Shown here: positions 12,011 through 23,677 of the stretch, piece by piece | Layout of the letters: every line of letters begins with the position of its first letter | How positions within the stretch are numbered: the first letter of the stretch is position 1 | From: Tieghemostelium lacteum | Taxonomy: Eukaryota > Evosea > Eumycetozoa > Dictyosteliales > Raperosteliaceae | Length of the DNA stretch: 64,000 nt | Assembly (NCBI GenBank): GCA_001606155.1 | Contig: LODT01000006.1 | Span: 682,001 to 746,000, forward strand | Direction: 5' to 3' | Translations under genes and position numbers: made by a program | The notes under the pieces: generated by a model | The model's database searches: none | What the model saw: only the letters and a program-made list of their open reading frames with translations | What the model was told of the DNA's origin: nothing

Positions 12011-13072
12011 AATAAAAATCGAATAAATAACTTTTCTTTGCAGACAATAAAGTAAACTCACCTCTAAATAATAAATAAATGATCATGGTGACCCTTTCTG
12101 AAACAACGAATTATTCTCTAATGATAGTTTAAAGCGTTTTAAAATTTTGTCAAAACCATTTAGAGCTCCCAGATTAAAACACAAAATTGTGTTTACTATA
12201 TGTGTATATCTCACAAATATTGGATATTAAAGAGAAACTGCTCCATGTAGATCTTTTCAAATGTACTAACCAGTATTAAAGCGTAATGAAGATTTAGAAA
12301 GTGATTCTGAATATGAAATCTCTGAAATTGGATATTAGTGATGATGAATCAATTACTGATGATGAATTATTTTTATAGATGAAGATGAAGAGGATGATTC
12401 ATATGCAAGTGAAGAGACATTATACCCAACTGATGATGAATTATTTTTATATATAAATAAACATTTTACAGTTTAATACATAATTTAAACAACATTCATG
12501 CATAGTTACACATCTTCAAACATATGTGATTTCCATGATTAAATTTAGTTAAAGTAATTTCTTTCTTTGAGTATACTTATATGGTCTGAGTTTTGTCATG
12601 TGGCTTTTTGAACCATCAATATAAAGTGACAGCTGTTATAATTTCTTCATTATAGATTATTTCTTCGTATAATTGTTCCAATTAAATCTATATGAGCTGA
12701 GAAAAATGCTTTAGTAACGGTGTTCAGAATATTAAATGCCTTATAATAATGATCTCGCAAAGTGCTTTCACATCCAATATTAAAGATTGTTGATATTAAT
12801 TGAAATGGCAACAGGATTTATCACAAATAATGCAATTCAATTTATTAAATTTATCTTCTACATGAGCCTCGGTTTCTTCTATTTAGGAGAGTGGGGCGTT
12901 ATTTGATCAATAAATAATTAATAAATTTTCTTTTTAAAGAACATGTTAAAAAAGTTTAAAAAAAGTGTGGAAAGAAAACGAAATCAAAAAACAAAATATC
13001 TCGATTTTATATCTCGATAATAAAACAAAATTTTGGTAAAGAATATCGAGTGATTATTATTATAATTTGACA
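12011..13072. other. Spacer between receptors B and C with decayed coding-like remnants
   Basis: The first ~60 bp are the shared receptor 3' flank. Around 12290-12470 the plus strand carries acidic coding-like stretches (EDLESDSEYEISEIG, DDESITDDELF, then DEDEEDDSYASEETLYPTDD), broken by stops and with TGATGATGAATTATTTTTATA repeated twice. Near 12550-12620 the minus strand has a short open stretch (LYIDGSKSHMTKLRPYKY) ending in a stop. These look like debris of a lost gene or DNA transposon, but I cannot assign a family. No FNIP relic is evident here, unlike the other spacers. The last ~100 bp are the receptor C promoter with two CTCGAT boxes and one ATCGAG. Confidence 0.35.
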
Positions 13073-16000
13073 ATGAAAATTATTTTAAGTATAACTCCAC
13101 TATTATTTCTTTTCTTTTTAAACAATTTTATTATTGTTTCATCTCAAAGCATCAACACTGTTATTACACAGAATGCGGGAATCATATCAATTACATTTTC
13201 TGGTGTTGATTTCACTCAAAATACTTTGGGAAATGTTTATATTGAAGGAATAACTAGCAATTCTGGTTCGAATTCTGGTTCGAAATCTGATTGTATATTC
13301 ATTTCAACTGATAATGATTACTTTGATTTAACACCTTTGAGAAAAAGTGGCTCTAATTATTATAATAGTACAGTAAGTTTTCTCAAAAATCAATTAATAT
13401 ATTAGTAACTAACATTTGTGCATTTTACTCAGGATTCAAGAGGATATATATATAATTTTAATCTTTGTGGAACACTTTCAAGTACACTAACAAATAAGGT
13501 GAATCCACCAGTTAGTAATATTCAGTCCCTTCAATATTGGAGCGCTGGAGAAGCATTTTATATCACAGGAAAATCATTCAGAAATACATTCACCATCAAC
13601 AATATTAGTAGCATAACATTATTCTATGATTCTGAAATTGTAATGGGGACATGCCAAAGAAGGGTATATTACAATTTAATATGTAATCCAAATGTCGATA
13701 TTTCCATTGGTACTGTTCAAGAAAATTCATGTGTTTATACAACCACAATTTCGAGTAAATATGCATGTTCTACTAAATTTGGATTCCCACTTGTTTTCCA
13801 AACTCCAACCAACAATATCATTACCTTTAATTATTCCTTTAATGAATATCCATCATCAATTATAATTCCAAACTATAATTTAACTATCCCTCTATCTTCA
13901 ATTGGTATGTAAATATAAAAATTCTTTCTAAATTCTAAATTAATAACTTTTTATTTTACAAAATAGAACCAATTATCACTACGTTTAACTTTGATAATGC
14001 ATCTAGAATTCTCACAATAAGTGGTTCATTTTCAACATTACCAAACAGTTATACTTTCAAATTGGGATCTATGGATATTTCACCAAAATCTATTTCAACT
14101 AATACAATTGTACTTGATTTCTCAACTAAAGATGGAGGTGAATTAACTGTATTCTATAGAACTACTCCTTTCAACCAAACATACACCATTCCAACTCTCA
14201 CTCTATCTTTTTCAATTTTCGTTTCTATCTATAATAGATATCTGCAAATTTCAACTCAACAACCAGGTACCTTTGAAATTAAAGGAACAGCATTCAAAGA
14301 TAACAAACTAAGACAAGTTAACAATAACTTACTATTCAAAATTTCTTATGATGAATTAAATGTTGGAGGAACTATATTTATCACAAATTCCGGATCCAAT
14401 GGAACTACTCAATCTCCATCAAAAATTGTCTATCCAATTGATGAATGGGTTAGTGGATATTCTCAAAATCAAGATAAATTGACAATCAATTTCAATCACA
14501 ATCTTGATACTTTCCCAATCACCAGAATATATCCTGATTATATTTCAATGATTTCTCAAAACTCATCATCAATAACCCTGCAACTTGATGCATATTTCTC
14601 AATGCATTTGATATTTAATGGATATTACAATTATCAACTACCATCATTAAGTATGTAGAATAGAAGATAAATTAATTATATAATATTAACTATAATCTTT
14701 TTTAAAAGATCCAGTTATAACAAATTTTATATATTCATCAACAAATTATAGTATTCTAGAAGGTATATTCTTTATAAATTATTTATATTACCTTAGTATT
14801 GATGTTTATACCAACGATCGTTCTAAATCTATAACTTATGAAAAGTTGGAAGATGGAAAATTGTTTATTATTTTATACTACTTCAGTGATTCTGATGTTC
14901 AAGTGTCTCTATCTTTTGAAGGATCAACTCCATCTTTAATTTCATTCACAGCTCCACCCCCCACAATCAACAAAAATAATTTGCATAGTTATTTGACAAT
15001 TGATTGTAGTTATTGTTATAATTTACAACCCAAAGGAAGTGCTATTGATCCAAATCATTTTTATGAATATCTCACAATAGGATATGTTTCTTCCTGGGTA
15101 GATATTCACTCTGAGAATTTAGCAATTGGTAGTTATTATCTTCAGTCCAAGTCAGGTTCTAAATCTGATACTGTTGAAATAACTAGCACATTATCAATGG
15201 ATATTACCAGTAGTAATAACATTGAAGGTTATATCTATGGTTATTTTTTGGTAAAAGAAAATTATGGATCTCAGAAATTACAAGTTCTAGCTGTTTATGA
15301 TGATGGAAATCAAATAGAACTTCCAACCACATTATATAAATCCAATTTTGATTATTCTCCAAATATAGCTTCATTCAATGAAACTGTATCTGAAATTAAA
15401 CCACTTACCATTCAAGCTAATTTTAATGGAAAATCGATATTCAATCAAAGATATTACTTTGCACCTCCAACTGTAAGTTCAGTATCACCAATTGCATCAA
15501 TCAAAGACAGTGAAATTTCAATCTATGGTGATAGTTTTCCCAGTGGTTCTTATTCAATTGATTTTATCAATTTTCAATGTAATGACACTGAAGTTGTATC
15601 ACCACAACTATTGATATGTACTGTTGATCTCAGTCAACTATTGCCACCACCTCCAACCAATATAAGTTCAATTACTGTGTCATCGGATTCCCGTTTATCT
15701 GCAACAGAGAATGTAGTCACATTCTTACCACTTGATAAATCATGTCCATCTGAGTGTAACAAACATGGAAGTTGTAATAGTGCTCTTGAATGTGTCTGTG
15801 ATGAAGGTTTTGCATCTTATGATTGCTCAGTTAAAATTGATAAAAAACATCTTGGTCTTCCAACTCTTGATAAAAGTACCATTTTATTCGAAGGTGCTAA
15901 AGATAATTCATTTGAAGTCCTTCTTTCACATGTTGGTGAATTTAATGATCTCCAATATCCTGAATCTGTCTATTATATTCCTTGGGTAGAAGGATTATCT

Positions 16001-16750
16001 TACAAACAATCAACCACTCAATATACTCTTGGCTTCAATACATCCTATATATTCTCAAATACTCAGAATATTATAAATCAATTTTCCGTTCAAGGAATAA
16101 TTGAAGGAAATATCTTTGATGACCCAACATCAAGAAATTTTTATGGAAGTGAATTACAACTCATGAAGACTTCATTCACCATAGCAATAGACACCAATTC
16201 ATTAATAGCCATCCAAAATAATCATATGGAGATTATATTCCAAATCACAGCCAAAGGTAAAAATGAATTGAAAATTCAAAGTCATGATCAACACATTCTC
16301 TTCTCAAAAGGAAGTTCGTATCTGATGATGTCAGTATCAGGGAGATCAGTTGATTTATATGGAAATATTCTACCAACATATATCACCCCAAATATCTTTG
16401 AAATGAACAGTAATATTATCAACTATGATTCAGATTCAACTTATATTGGATTGCAATTTCCATCCAATGGTTCTAGAATTGCTCTCACCTTTTCTTCTTT
16501 TGTCAAAAAAGAAGATGAAAAATGGAAGATTATAGTTGGAGTTGTTGTTCCAGTTGTTGTAGTTGCTTCACTTGTTGGTACTTTCATTTACCTTTACAAA
16601 TTCAAAAAGAACCCAAAAGTTGTTAATATTAAACTCAAAACTATCTCCTCTTCCTCTTCTTCCCTCAACACAACCACCCCAACAATAACTGAGACACAAA
16701 CAAATAGTACTATCGAATCACAAACTATTGAACCAGTAAATCAAGAATAA
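13073..16750 (+). CDS. ComC-like EGF/TIG single-pass membrane receptor, copy C
   Basis: Exons 13073-13372, 13433-13904, 13967-14650 and 14709-16750 give 1165 residues with the same intron phases as copies A and B. The ATG at 13073 opens the signal peptide (MKIILSITPLLFLFF). Domains as in copy A. The first two exons and promoter are nearly those of copy A (GYIYNFNLCG, NPNVDISIG, VQENSCVYTTT), while the C-terminal third matches copy B (IAIDTN, TPNIFEM, VVNIKLKTIS). The EGF reads DEGFASYDC where the other copies have DEGYASYDC. Intact frame. Confidence 0.8.
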
Positions 16751-17662
16751 AATAAAAATCGAATAAATAACCTTTCTTTGCAGACAATAAAGTAAACTCA
16801 CGTATAAATAATAAATAATAAAAAATAAATAGATAAATGAATACAAATATAAATCAATAAGCTTATCAAAATGATTTATCTATTTTGCAAAAGGTTTATT
16901 ACTTATTAACAATAGTGCAAGATGGAGGAAATGCACAACTTCCAAAACTTCTGATATTAGAGGATGATTATAGTTGTCACATTCAAAATGTTAAATTACT
17001 AGGTAGAAATCCCCTATCGAATGATGTTGTATTGTATGGTAGTTTCAGGTGGGATAACATGTGATTTTAGTGACCTACATCTAAACACTATCACTTGGAA
17101 TTGAGTATTCTGAAATGTAGTCTTCAAACCCTGTTCCAAAAGTCAAGTGTTTCAGTGAATTTGGAAGAAGATCATCTGTTATGTCCTGTGAGAAATAGAA
17201 ACCAAAGTCTAGTACAGTTAAAGGTTCTTTTAGATTCCCAGACTTTAACTCAGAGTTAAATCTACCGAACACCAATACATAAAGTGATAGTGGTATAATA
17301 AGGTCCCATTGAAATCCAGGATATTGAAAATCATAGAGTATAGATAAATCAGTTACACTCTGAGGTAGGTCACCTGGTTCTAATCTAAACTTAAAGTTAC
17401 ATCCCAATACGAGTTTAGTTACATTTGGTGGGACTTTAACTATTTATTTTCTATGATTCACATTTTAAAATATCTTGATTTTATTTTTGAAACGAATTTA
17501 AAGTTTTAAATGTGCTGGTCTATGAGAAATATTGAGTGATAACATAATACAAATGAAAAAACAAAACAACTTCCACAATAAAAAAAAATTTTTTTTTTTA
17601 ATTTTGCGGAAGATCTTCGCAAATCGAGTGATCTTTATTTTAATTTGGACAAAATTCGCAAA
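16751..17662. other. Spacer between receptors C and D; 3' flank, FNIP relic, promoter
   Basis: It begins with the receptor 3' flank shared with the other copies, then holds a decayed FNIP segment (16893-17440, listed separately), then about 220 bp of AT-rich DNA. That stretch includes homopolymer A/T runs at about 17580-17600 and the receptor D promoter with CTTGAT and ATCGAG boxes. No additional gene is seen. Confidence 0.4.
16893..17440 (-). pseudogene. Internally deleted FNIP gene relic
   Basis: The left part (16893-16955) matches the 3' end of the intact FNIP gene at 1321-1381, then jumps to sequence matching 2177-2695. About 800 bp of repeat-coding DNA is therefore missing, and everything 5' of repeat 1 is missing as well. 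A minus-strand frame from 17407 to 17081 still encodes about four FNIP-like units (FKFRLEPGDLPQSVTDLSIL) nearly identical to the intact copy but has no start of its own. It lies divergently upstream of receptor D. Its high identity to the intact gene suggests a recent duplication. Confidence 0.75.
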
Positions 17663-19504
17663 ATGAAAATTATTTTAGGAATAACTCTAATATTACTTTT
17701 CTTTTTAAACAATTTTATTATTGTTTCATCTCAAAGCATCAACACTGTTATTACACAGAATGCAGGAATCATATCAATTACATTTTCTGGTGTTGATTTC
17801 ACTCAAAATACTTTGGGAAATGTTTTTATTGTAGGAAAAACTAGCAATTCTGGTTCGAATTCTGGTTCGAAATCTGATTGTATATTCATTTCAACTAATA
17901 ATGATTACTTTGATTTAACACCTTTGAGAAAAAGTGGCTCTAGTTATTATAATAGTACAGTAAGTTTTCTCAAAATTCAATTATTATAAAAGTAACTAAC
18001 ATTTGTGCATTTTACTCAGGATTCAATAGGATTTAAATATTATTTTAATCTTTGTGGAACACTATCAAGTACTCTAACAAATACGGTGAATCCACCAGCT
18101 ATAAATATTCAGTCACTTCAATATGCTGGAGGAGATGTTTTTATCACAGGAAGATCATTCAGAAATACATTCACCATCAACAATATTAATAGCATAACAT
18201 TATTCTATGATTCTGAAATTGTATTGGGGACATGCCAAAGAAAGGTTTATTACAATTTAATTTGTGATCCAAATGTCGATATTTCCATTGGTACTGTTCA
18301 AGAAAGTTGGGATTTATGTGTTTATACCACCACAATTTCGAGTAAATATGCATGCTCTACTAAAATACCTGGATTCCCACTTGTTTTCCAAACTCCAACC
18401 AACAATATCATTACCTTTAATTATTCCTTAAATGAATTTCCATCATCAATTATAATTCCAAACTATAATTTATTCTTACCACTTGATAAATCATGTCCAT
18501 CTGGGTGTAACAAACATGGAAGTTGTAATGGTGCTCTTGAATGTGTCTGTGATGAAGGTTATGCATCTTATGATTGCTCAGTTAAAATTGATAAAAAACA
18601 TCTTGGTCTTCCAACTCTTGATAAAAGTACCATTTTATTCGAAGGTGCTAAAGATAATTCATTTGAAGTCCTTCTTTCACATGTTGGTGAATTTAATGAT
18701 CTCCAATATCCTGAATCTGTCTATTATATTCCTTGGGTAGAAGGATTATCTTACAAACAATCAACCACTCAATATACTCTTGGCTTCAATACATCCTATA
18801 TATTCTCAAATACTCAGAATATTATAAATCAATATTTCGTTCAAGGAATAATTGAAGGAAATATCAATGACGACCCAACATCAAGAAATTTTTATGGAAG
18901 TGAATTACAACTCATGAAGACTTCATTTACCATAGTAATAGACACCAATTCATTAATAGCCATCCAAAATAATCATATGGAGATTATATTCCAAATCACA
19001 GCCAAAGGTAAAAATGAATTGAAAATTCAAAGTCATGATCAACACATTCTCTTCTCAAAAGGAAGTTCGTATCTGATGATGTCAGTATCAGGGAGATCAG
19101 TTGATTTAAATGGAAAAATTCTACCAACATATATCACCCCAAAGATCTTTGAAATGAACAGTAATATTATCAACTATGATTCAGATTCAACTTATATTGG
19201 ATTGCAATTTCCATCCAATGGTTCTAAAATTGCTCTTACCTTTTCTTCTTTTGTCAAAAAAGAAGATGAAAAATGGAAGATTATAGTTGGAGTTGTTGTT
19301 CCAGTTGTTGTAGTTGCTTCACTTGTTGGTACTTTCATTTACATTTACAAATTCAAAAAGAACCCAAAAGTTGTTAATATGGTTGATAAACTCAAAACTA
19401 TCTCCTCTTCCTCTTCTTCCCTCAACACAACCCCAACAAAAACTGAGACACAAACAAATAGTACTATCGAATTACAAACTATTGAACCAGTAAATCAAGA
19501 ATAA
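17663..19504 (+). CDS. ComC-like receptor, copy D, middle region deleted
   Basis: Two exons, 17663-17959 and 18020-19504, give 593 residues. Exon 1 and the MRH-like domain match copy B. At about 18475 the sequence jumps from the end of exon 2 (NYNLF) straight to the segment coding LPLDKSCPSGCNKHG of exon 4. Introns 2 and 3, exon 3, and the TIG region are therefore gone (about 1.8 kb), while the reading frame continues without a break. The product would be signal peptide, MRH-like domain, EGF, ComC-type region, TM and tail (VVNMVDKLKTIS, as in copy A). It may be a working short receptor or a copy on the way to loss; the intact frame over ~1,000 bp after the join favours recent origin or selection. 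Confidence 0.75.
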
Positions 19505-19659
19505 AATAAAAATCGAATAAATAAACTTTCTTTGCAGAGAGTAAAGTAAACTCACCTCTTAATAATAAATAATAAATAGATAAATGAGTACAAATATAAG
19601 CTAATCAAAATAATTCCAAAAAATATGATTTTTTTTTTTTTTGATTTTTGTTTGAAAAA

Positions 19660-20493
19660 ATGGTATGTTATCAAGAGTACTTTTATAAATTTAAATTGAA
19701 TTATTGAGATTAATATGTTGATGAAATATTGGTGTATAGTCAAATGCACTACTTAGATTGAATATATGTGATAGTGTAACAGGTATATGTTATTATGAAA
19801 AGATTTGGAAATGGAGTGGAACATCTATAGCTGAAGGTATTTGCAAATTAGTATTGACATTTCATAAACTATCTAATGAGGTTGGTGATACCGGTGAGGT
19901 AAAAGGTGTACTATTTGAGGCACCAATAACCAATACCAGTGCACTTAATATATTGAATACCAGTAATAGTATCCCCATTACAGGTTCGAATAGCAATAGT
20001 ACAACTACAACAACTACATCTACATCACCAACTACAGTAACACCAACTACTACAACTACAAATGTAAGACATTCATATCATGCCAGAACACCATCAACTA
20101 CAGGATCAAGTTCAACAGCCAAAAGAATCAAACCAGTCAATCAAGCACCTCCCATCCGTCTCTCTTGCGAGAAGGATGAAAACTCAAAAGTAACTGCATC
20201 AGTATTCTTTGAACAACCTGGAATCGAAGATCAAATTAAACAATTTCTACTACAAATCCTAAAGGAATTTTCAAATCAATATCTAAAACAATTACCAGAA
20301 TTAAGACCAATTCTAAATGAAATGAGTGAATTCCCTGAAAAATGCTCTGTATGTGTAATTATAGTATATCTATAGGTATTGATTACATTTTCTAACATCA
20401 CTTTAAATTTAGACCAAACCAGATGATATAATGAATAGATTTAAAGATTTTGAAAAGATTGCTGAAAATTTAAAATCAAATTCAAAGTTATGA
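19660..20493 (+). CDS. Longin-like small protein with ATG-only first exon
   Basis: The open frame from 19740 has no usable in-frame ATG. An ATG at 19660-19662 is directly followed by a GTATGT donor, and a TATAG acceptor at 19738-19739 leads in frame into SNALLRLNICDSVTGICYYE. I therefore propose exons 19660-19662, 19740-20348 and 20413-20493 (second intron GTATGTG...TTTAG), 230 residues. An N-terminal strand-rich stretch plus helix (KLVLTFHKLSNEV), a strand (GEVKGVLFEA), a Thr/Ser-rich insert (about 75-120), then strand-strand-helix is the order of a longin/roadblock-type trafficking module. The family is not certain. It borders the receptor array but shares nothing with it. Confidence 0.6.
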
Positions 20494-20847
20494 TATAAAT
20501 AGAAATAAAAAAAATTAAAATTGTATAATAAATATATTAATAAAACTTTCTTATAACAAAAACCAGAGAGAACATCATATAAATTTAATATCCAAAATAT
20601 TTTATTGGATAAAGTAGGTAAATTAATTTATAATAAATCAGATATTATTTAATACAGATTGTATTCATTATTTGAATCTTATAAACCAAAAATTGGGTGT
20701 GATCATTCTAGATTACATAGTTCTATTCAACTTGTCCACCTCTACAAATTAGAAATTCAAATATTATCTTATTAATACTTTAAGGATTAGGATGAGAATG
20801 AACCATTATCAAATTTGTTAATTAATAGGTCTTATATTATAGAATAG

Positions 20848-20917
20848 TTAAGAATTCAATAAATTTAAAATATTGATATTCTTTTTATCTTTTTTTTGTG
20901 TAACTGGAGGTCTATGA

Positions 20918-20989
<72 letters not shown>

Positions 20990-22512
20990 AACTGTTGTTG
21001 TTGAAGTTGCTGGTAATGTTGTTGTTGTTGCTGTTGTAAAAGTGGTGATACAAGAGGTTCAACTATAGAACCAGATTCTAATTGATTAACTAGATCTAAT
21101 AAAGAGCTATTAGCATCAGTTAATTTAATGTTACTACTAATTTCCTCTTTTATGAGATTGGATAGTTGATAGAGAAGATTTGGTTGATATATTAGAGCTA
21201 TAGTTCTAATTTTCTCACATTCTGCATAGAGTGACTCGTGCTTGGATGGATAAGATTTAAGTAGACGAATAATCTTACTAAAGTCTGTTGTAAGATTTTC
21301 AGTTTTTAGAAATGGTATAACAGAGGGATCCAAAACAGTATTATAAGACATTACATGTGGTGACAAACTGATACTGTAGTGAATATTTGCTGAGTCTTGT
21401 CCAACTTCTAATTTTGAAATGTCACCACAGAGATCTGGAATTTCAATATCAGGTTCGAGTATAGATAGAGAAAGTACTGAAACCTCATTTTCAACAGTTG
21501 TAGTAATGATACCATACCAATGATCTTGTATTTGAATGAAAGCTGATTTCTTTTCACTCTTGAAACAGTGTTGTAGTACTGGACATAATGGAGGTATACT
21601 TCCACTACTAGACTCGTTTACCAAAGGTACTATTATATATCTACAAAGTGTCGGTAGATTATACAAATGTCTATTGGATATGAATCCAATGACAGACAGT
21701 GACAGTGGCGTCTGTGTCTGAATAGGACGATTGAGGAAATGAAAGAGTGTTATAGGGTTAGGGTAGAAAGTAATTGGTGAGTTTAGATGACCAAATGATA
21801 AAACTGATTTAAAAAGGTCATAGTTATTCGTAATCTTATTTATACAATTTGAAATTTCAATCTTTAGATTGAGATTCTTATGATACCTTATCAAGTTTAT
21901 AGAACCTTTAAGATAGTTATTTATACTAGTAGATTGGTATCCAATGCTATTGTTACTCTCTGGTGTAGTATGCTGATGATGCTCATTCAAACATATTGAA
22001 ATGAAATGAAACTGATGAATCATTGGAAATGTTATATTGTCTCTAATGGATTGAAGAGTCTTGTTTTGTGGGTTATTGTCAAAGGTTTGACAAGCATCTG
22101 AAAATATGAATACTTCACATGATAGTCCACTAGTCTGACCAAAATGACTATGAATCAAACCAATAGTTTTCTGTAATGCATTTTCAAGATTAGTTTTATC
22201 TTGTAATTGTATATCTAGATTGGTAAATATATTATAAAATTCTTGATAGTCTTTGGTAAAAGGTATCAGAACTTCTATATCCGATGAATAACTAATCAAA
22301 CTAATAGGATCAACCATAAAATTACTAATCTTATTCTTTAGATTCTGTATGATATAGTTTATAGTAGATTTCATTAAATCTATATATGGTATAATTAATT
22401 CATCTGGTGTACTGTTGATGGAATTTGGTTGAGATTCACTATTACTATGACTAGAACAAATGACACTTTGTGACATAGATATAGACGAATCTAATAGTAA
22501 TATAGTAGGCAT
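20848..22512 (-). CDS. ints14: Integrator complex subunit 14 (VWA9) homologue
   Basis: Single exon, 554 residues, ATG at 22512. It opens with MPTILLLDSSISMS, a von Willebrand factor A domain with the metal-site motif DxSxS at residues 8-12, as in metazoan INTS14 (which begins MPTVVVMDVSLSM). Further matching features are a VPFTxDY-like segment (LIPFTKDYQEF), a VIGFI strand, LPTLCRYIVPLV and a WYGIITT stretch before a SLSILEP segment. INTS14 forms with INTS10 and INTS13 a module of the Integrator complex that cleaves nascent RNAs and attenuates RNA polymerase II in the nucleus. The C-terminus is extended by a glutamine tract. It faces the glucose-6-phosphate epimerase gene across a 155-bp divergent spacer. 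Confidence 0.8.
20919..20989 (-). repeat. (CAA)n tract coding about 23 glutamines in INTS14
   Basis: A pure TGT/TGT plus-strand triplet array, read as CAA codons in the minus-strand INTS14 frame. It is flanked by shorter interrupted Q stretches up to about 21040. Such tracts are very common in dictyostelid proteins and vary in length between strains. It lies outside the conserved VWA and beta-barrel regions. Confidence 0.9.
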
Positions 22513-22667
22513 TCTTCAATCTTCTTCTATCACCTACACTTCTAGAATGAAAATGTTGTAAAAAATTTTTTTATTTTAGAGCAAAAGTCAAACTAATCTA
22601 ATTTTAATTCAAGTTCACATCTAATCTAATTTACAACTTTTTTTTAAAAAAGTAATCACATATAAAA

Positions 22668-23591
22668 ATGTCTTTAGAAGAATTACAAAAGAAATGGAAT
22701 TGTAAAAATGTATCAATTGTTAAAGGTGAAGGTGGATTAACAAAGGTTGTATTGACTAATAGACAAAGTAGTTTAGAGGTTTATTTGATGGGTGCCACTA
22801 TAACTGCCTATAAAGTTGGTTCTAGAGATGTTATATTCACTAGTAAACAAAGTAAATTTGAAAGTTTAAAAGCAATTAGAGGTGGAGTACCACTAATTTA
22901 CCCACAATTTGGACCTGGTAAAATGCAACAACATGGTTTTGCTAGAAATGTAGATTGGGAGGTTTTATCAACTCTTGTAAAGGAACAAGAAGATTTAGTA
23001 CAATTGAATCTGTCTATTCATGAGAGTGAATACACTCAAAAAGTCTGTGGTGATGCTGATATTAAATTCCAATGTACATTTACTATAAAATTAAATGTTG
23101 ATAGATTAGAATTACAATATGAGTCAAAGAATACAGGTCAGAAGGCATATGATTTCCAATTGGCTTTACATACTTATTACCAAATTGCAAGTATTCATAA
23201 AGCACATGTAACTGGATTAAAAGGTTTTGAATATATTGATAAAACCAGACAAATGGCATTGACTAAAGAGACTGCTGATTCTATTCAAATCACAGAAGAG
23301 ACTGACAGAGTATACAAGAACTGTACCACTAGTCCATTGGAATTAGTTGACACTGTCAATCAAACTAAAGTCATTTTACACTCACCTGATAACTCACTGA
23401 AAGATGTAGTAGTTTGGAACCCATGGATTGAAAAAGCTAAAGCAATGTCTGATTTTGGTGATCTTGAATATCTAGAAATGATCTGTATAGAATATGGTAA
23501 TATTGACAAACCAATAGTTTTACAACCAGGCCAAACATTTACAGGTAGACATACAATTCAACCAACTTCAATCCAACAATCATCATTGTAA
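22668..23591 (+). CDS. Glucose-6-phosphate 1-epimerase (aldose 1-epimerase family)
   Basis: Single exon, 307 residues, ATG at 22668. Family signatures are RGGVPLIYPQFG, HGFARN, the catalytic histidine in LALHTYY (His168) and the catalytic glutamate in MICIEYGN (Glu275). The length agrees with yeast Ymr099c-type enzymes, which interconvert alpha- and beta-D-glucose 6-phosphate in the cytosol. No signal peptide or TM is visible. It is divergent from INTS14 with only 155 bp between the start codons, so the two promoters overlap. Family assignment is firm; the exact hexose-phosphate preference is inferred. Confidence 0.9.
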   Translation: MSLEELQKKWNCKNVSIVKGEGGLTKVVLTNRQSSLEVYLMGATITAYKVGSRDVIFTSKQSKFESLKAIRGGVPLIYPQFGPGKMQQHGFARNVDWEVLSTLVKEQEDLVQLNLSIHESEYTQKVCGDADIKFQCTFTIKLNVDRLELQYESKNTGQKAYDFQLALHTYYQIASIHKAHVTGLKGFEYIDKTRQMALTKETADSIQITEETDRVYKNCTTSPLELVDTVNQTKVILHSPDNSLKDVVVWNPWIEKAKAMSDFGDLEYLEMICIEYGNIDKPIVLQPGQTFTGRHTIQPTSIQQSSL

Positions 23592-23677
23592 AACAAATCA
23601 AAGTAAAATAAAGTTTAAATTAAATGAATTATACATTTTTGAGAATTGTTTATTTTTAGTTTTTTTATTTATAGTAA

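Noticed and set aside
3525-19504. Naming the receptors as TgrB/TgrC allorecognition genes
   Set aside because: TIG domains are shared, but the EGF and ComC-type region and the different N-terminal domain fit ComC-like proteins better.
20865-21062. Poly-N frame overlapping INTS14
   Set aside because: It is the out-of-frame reading of the CAA repeat; the INTS14 frame is supported by conserved domains.
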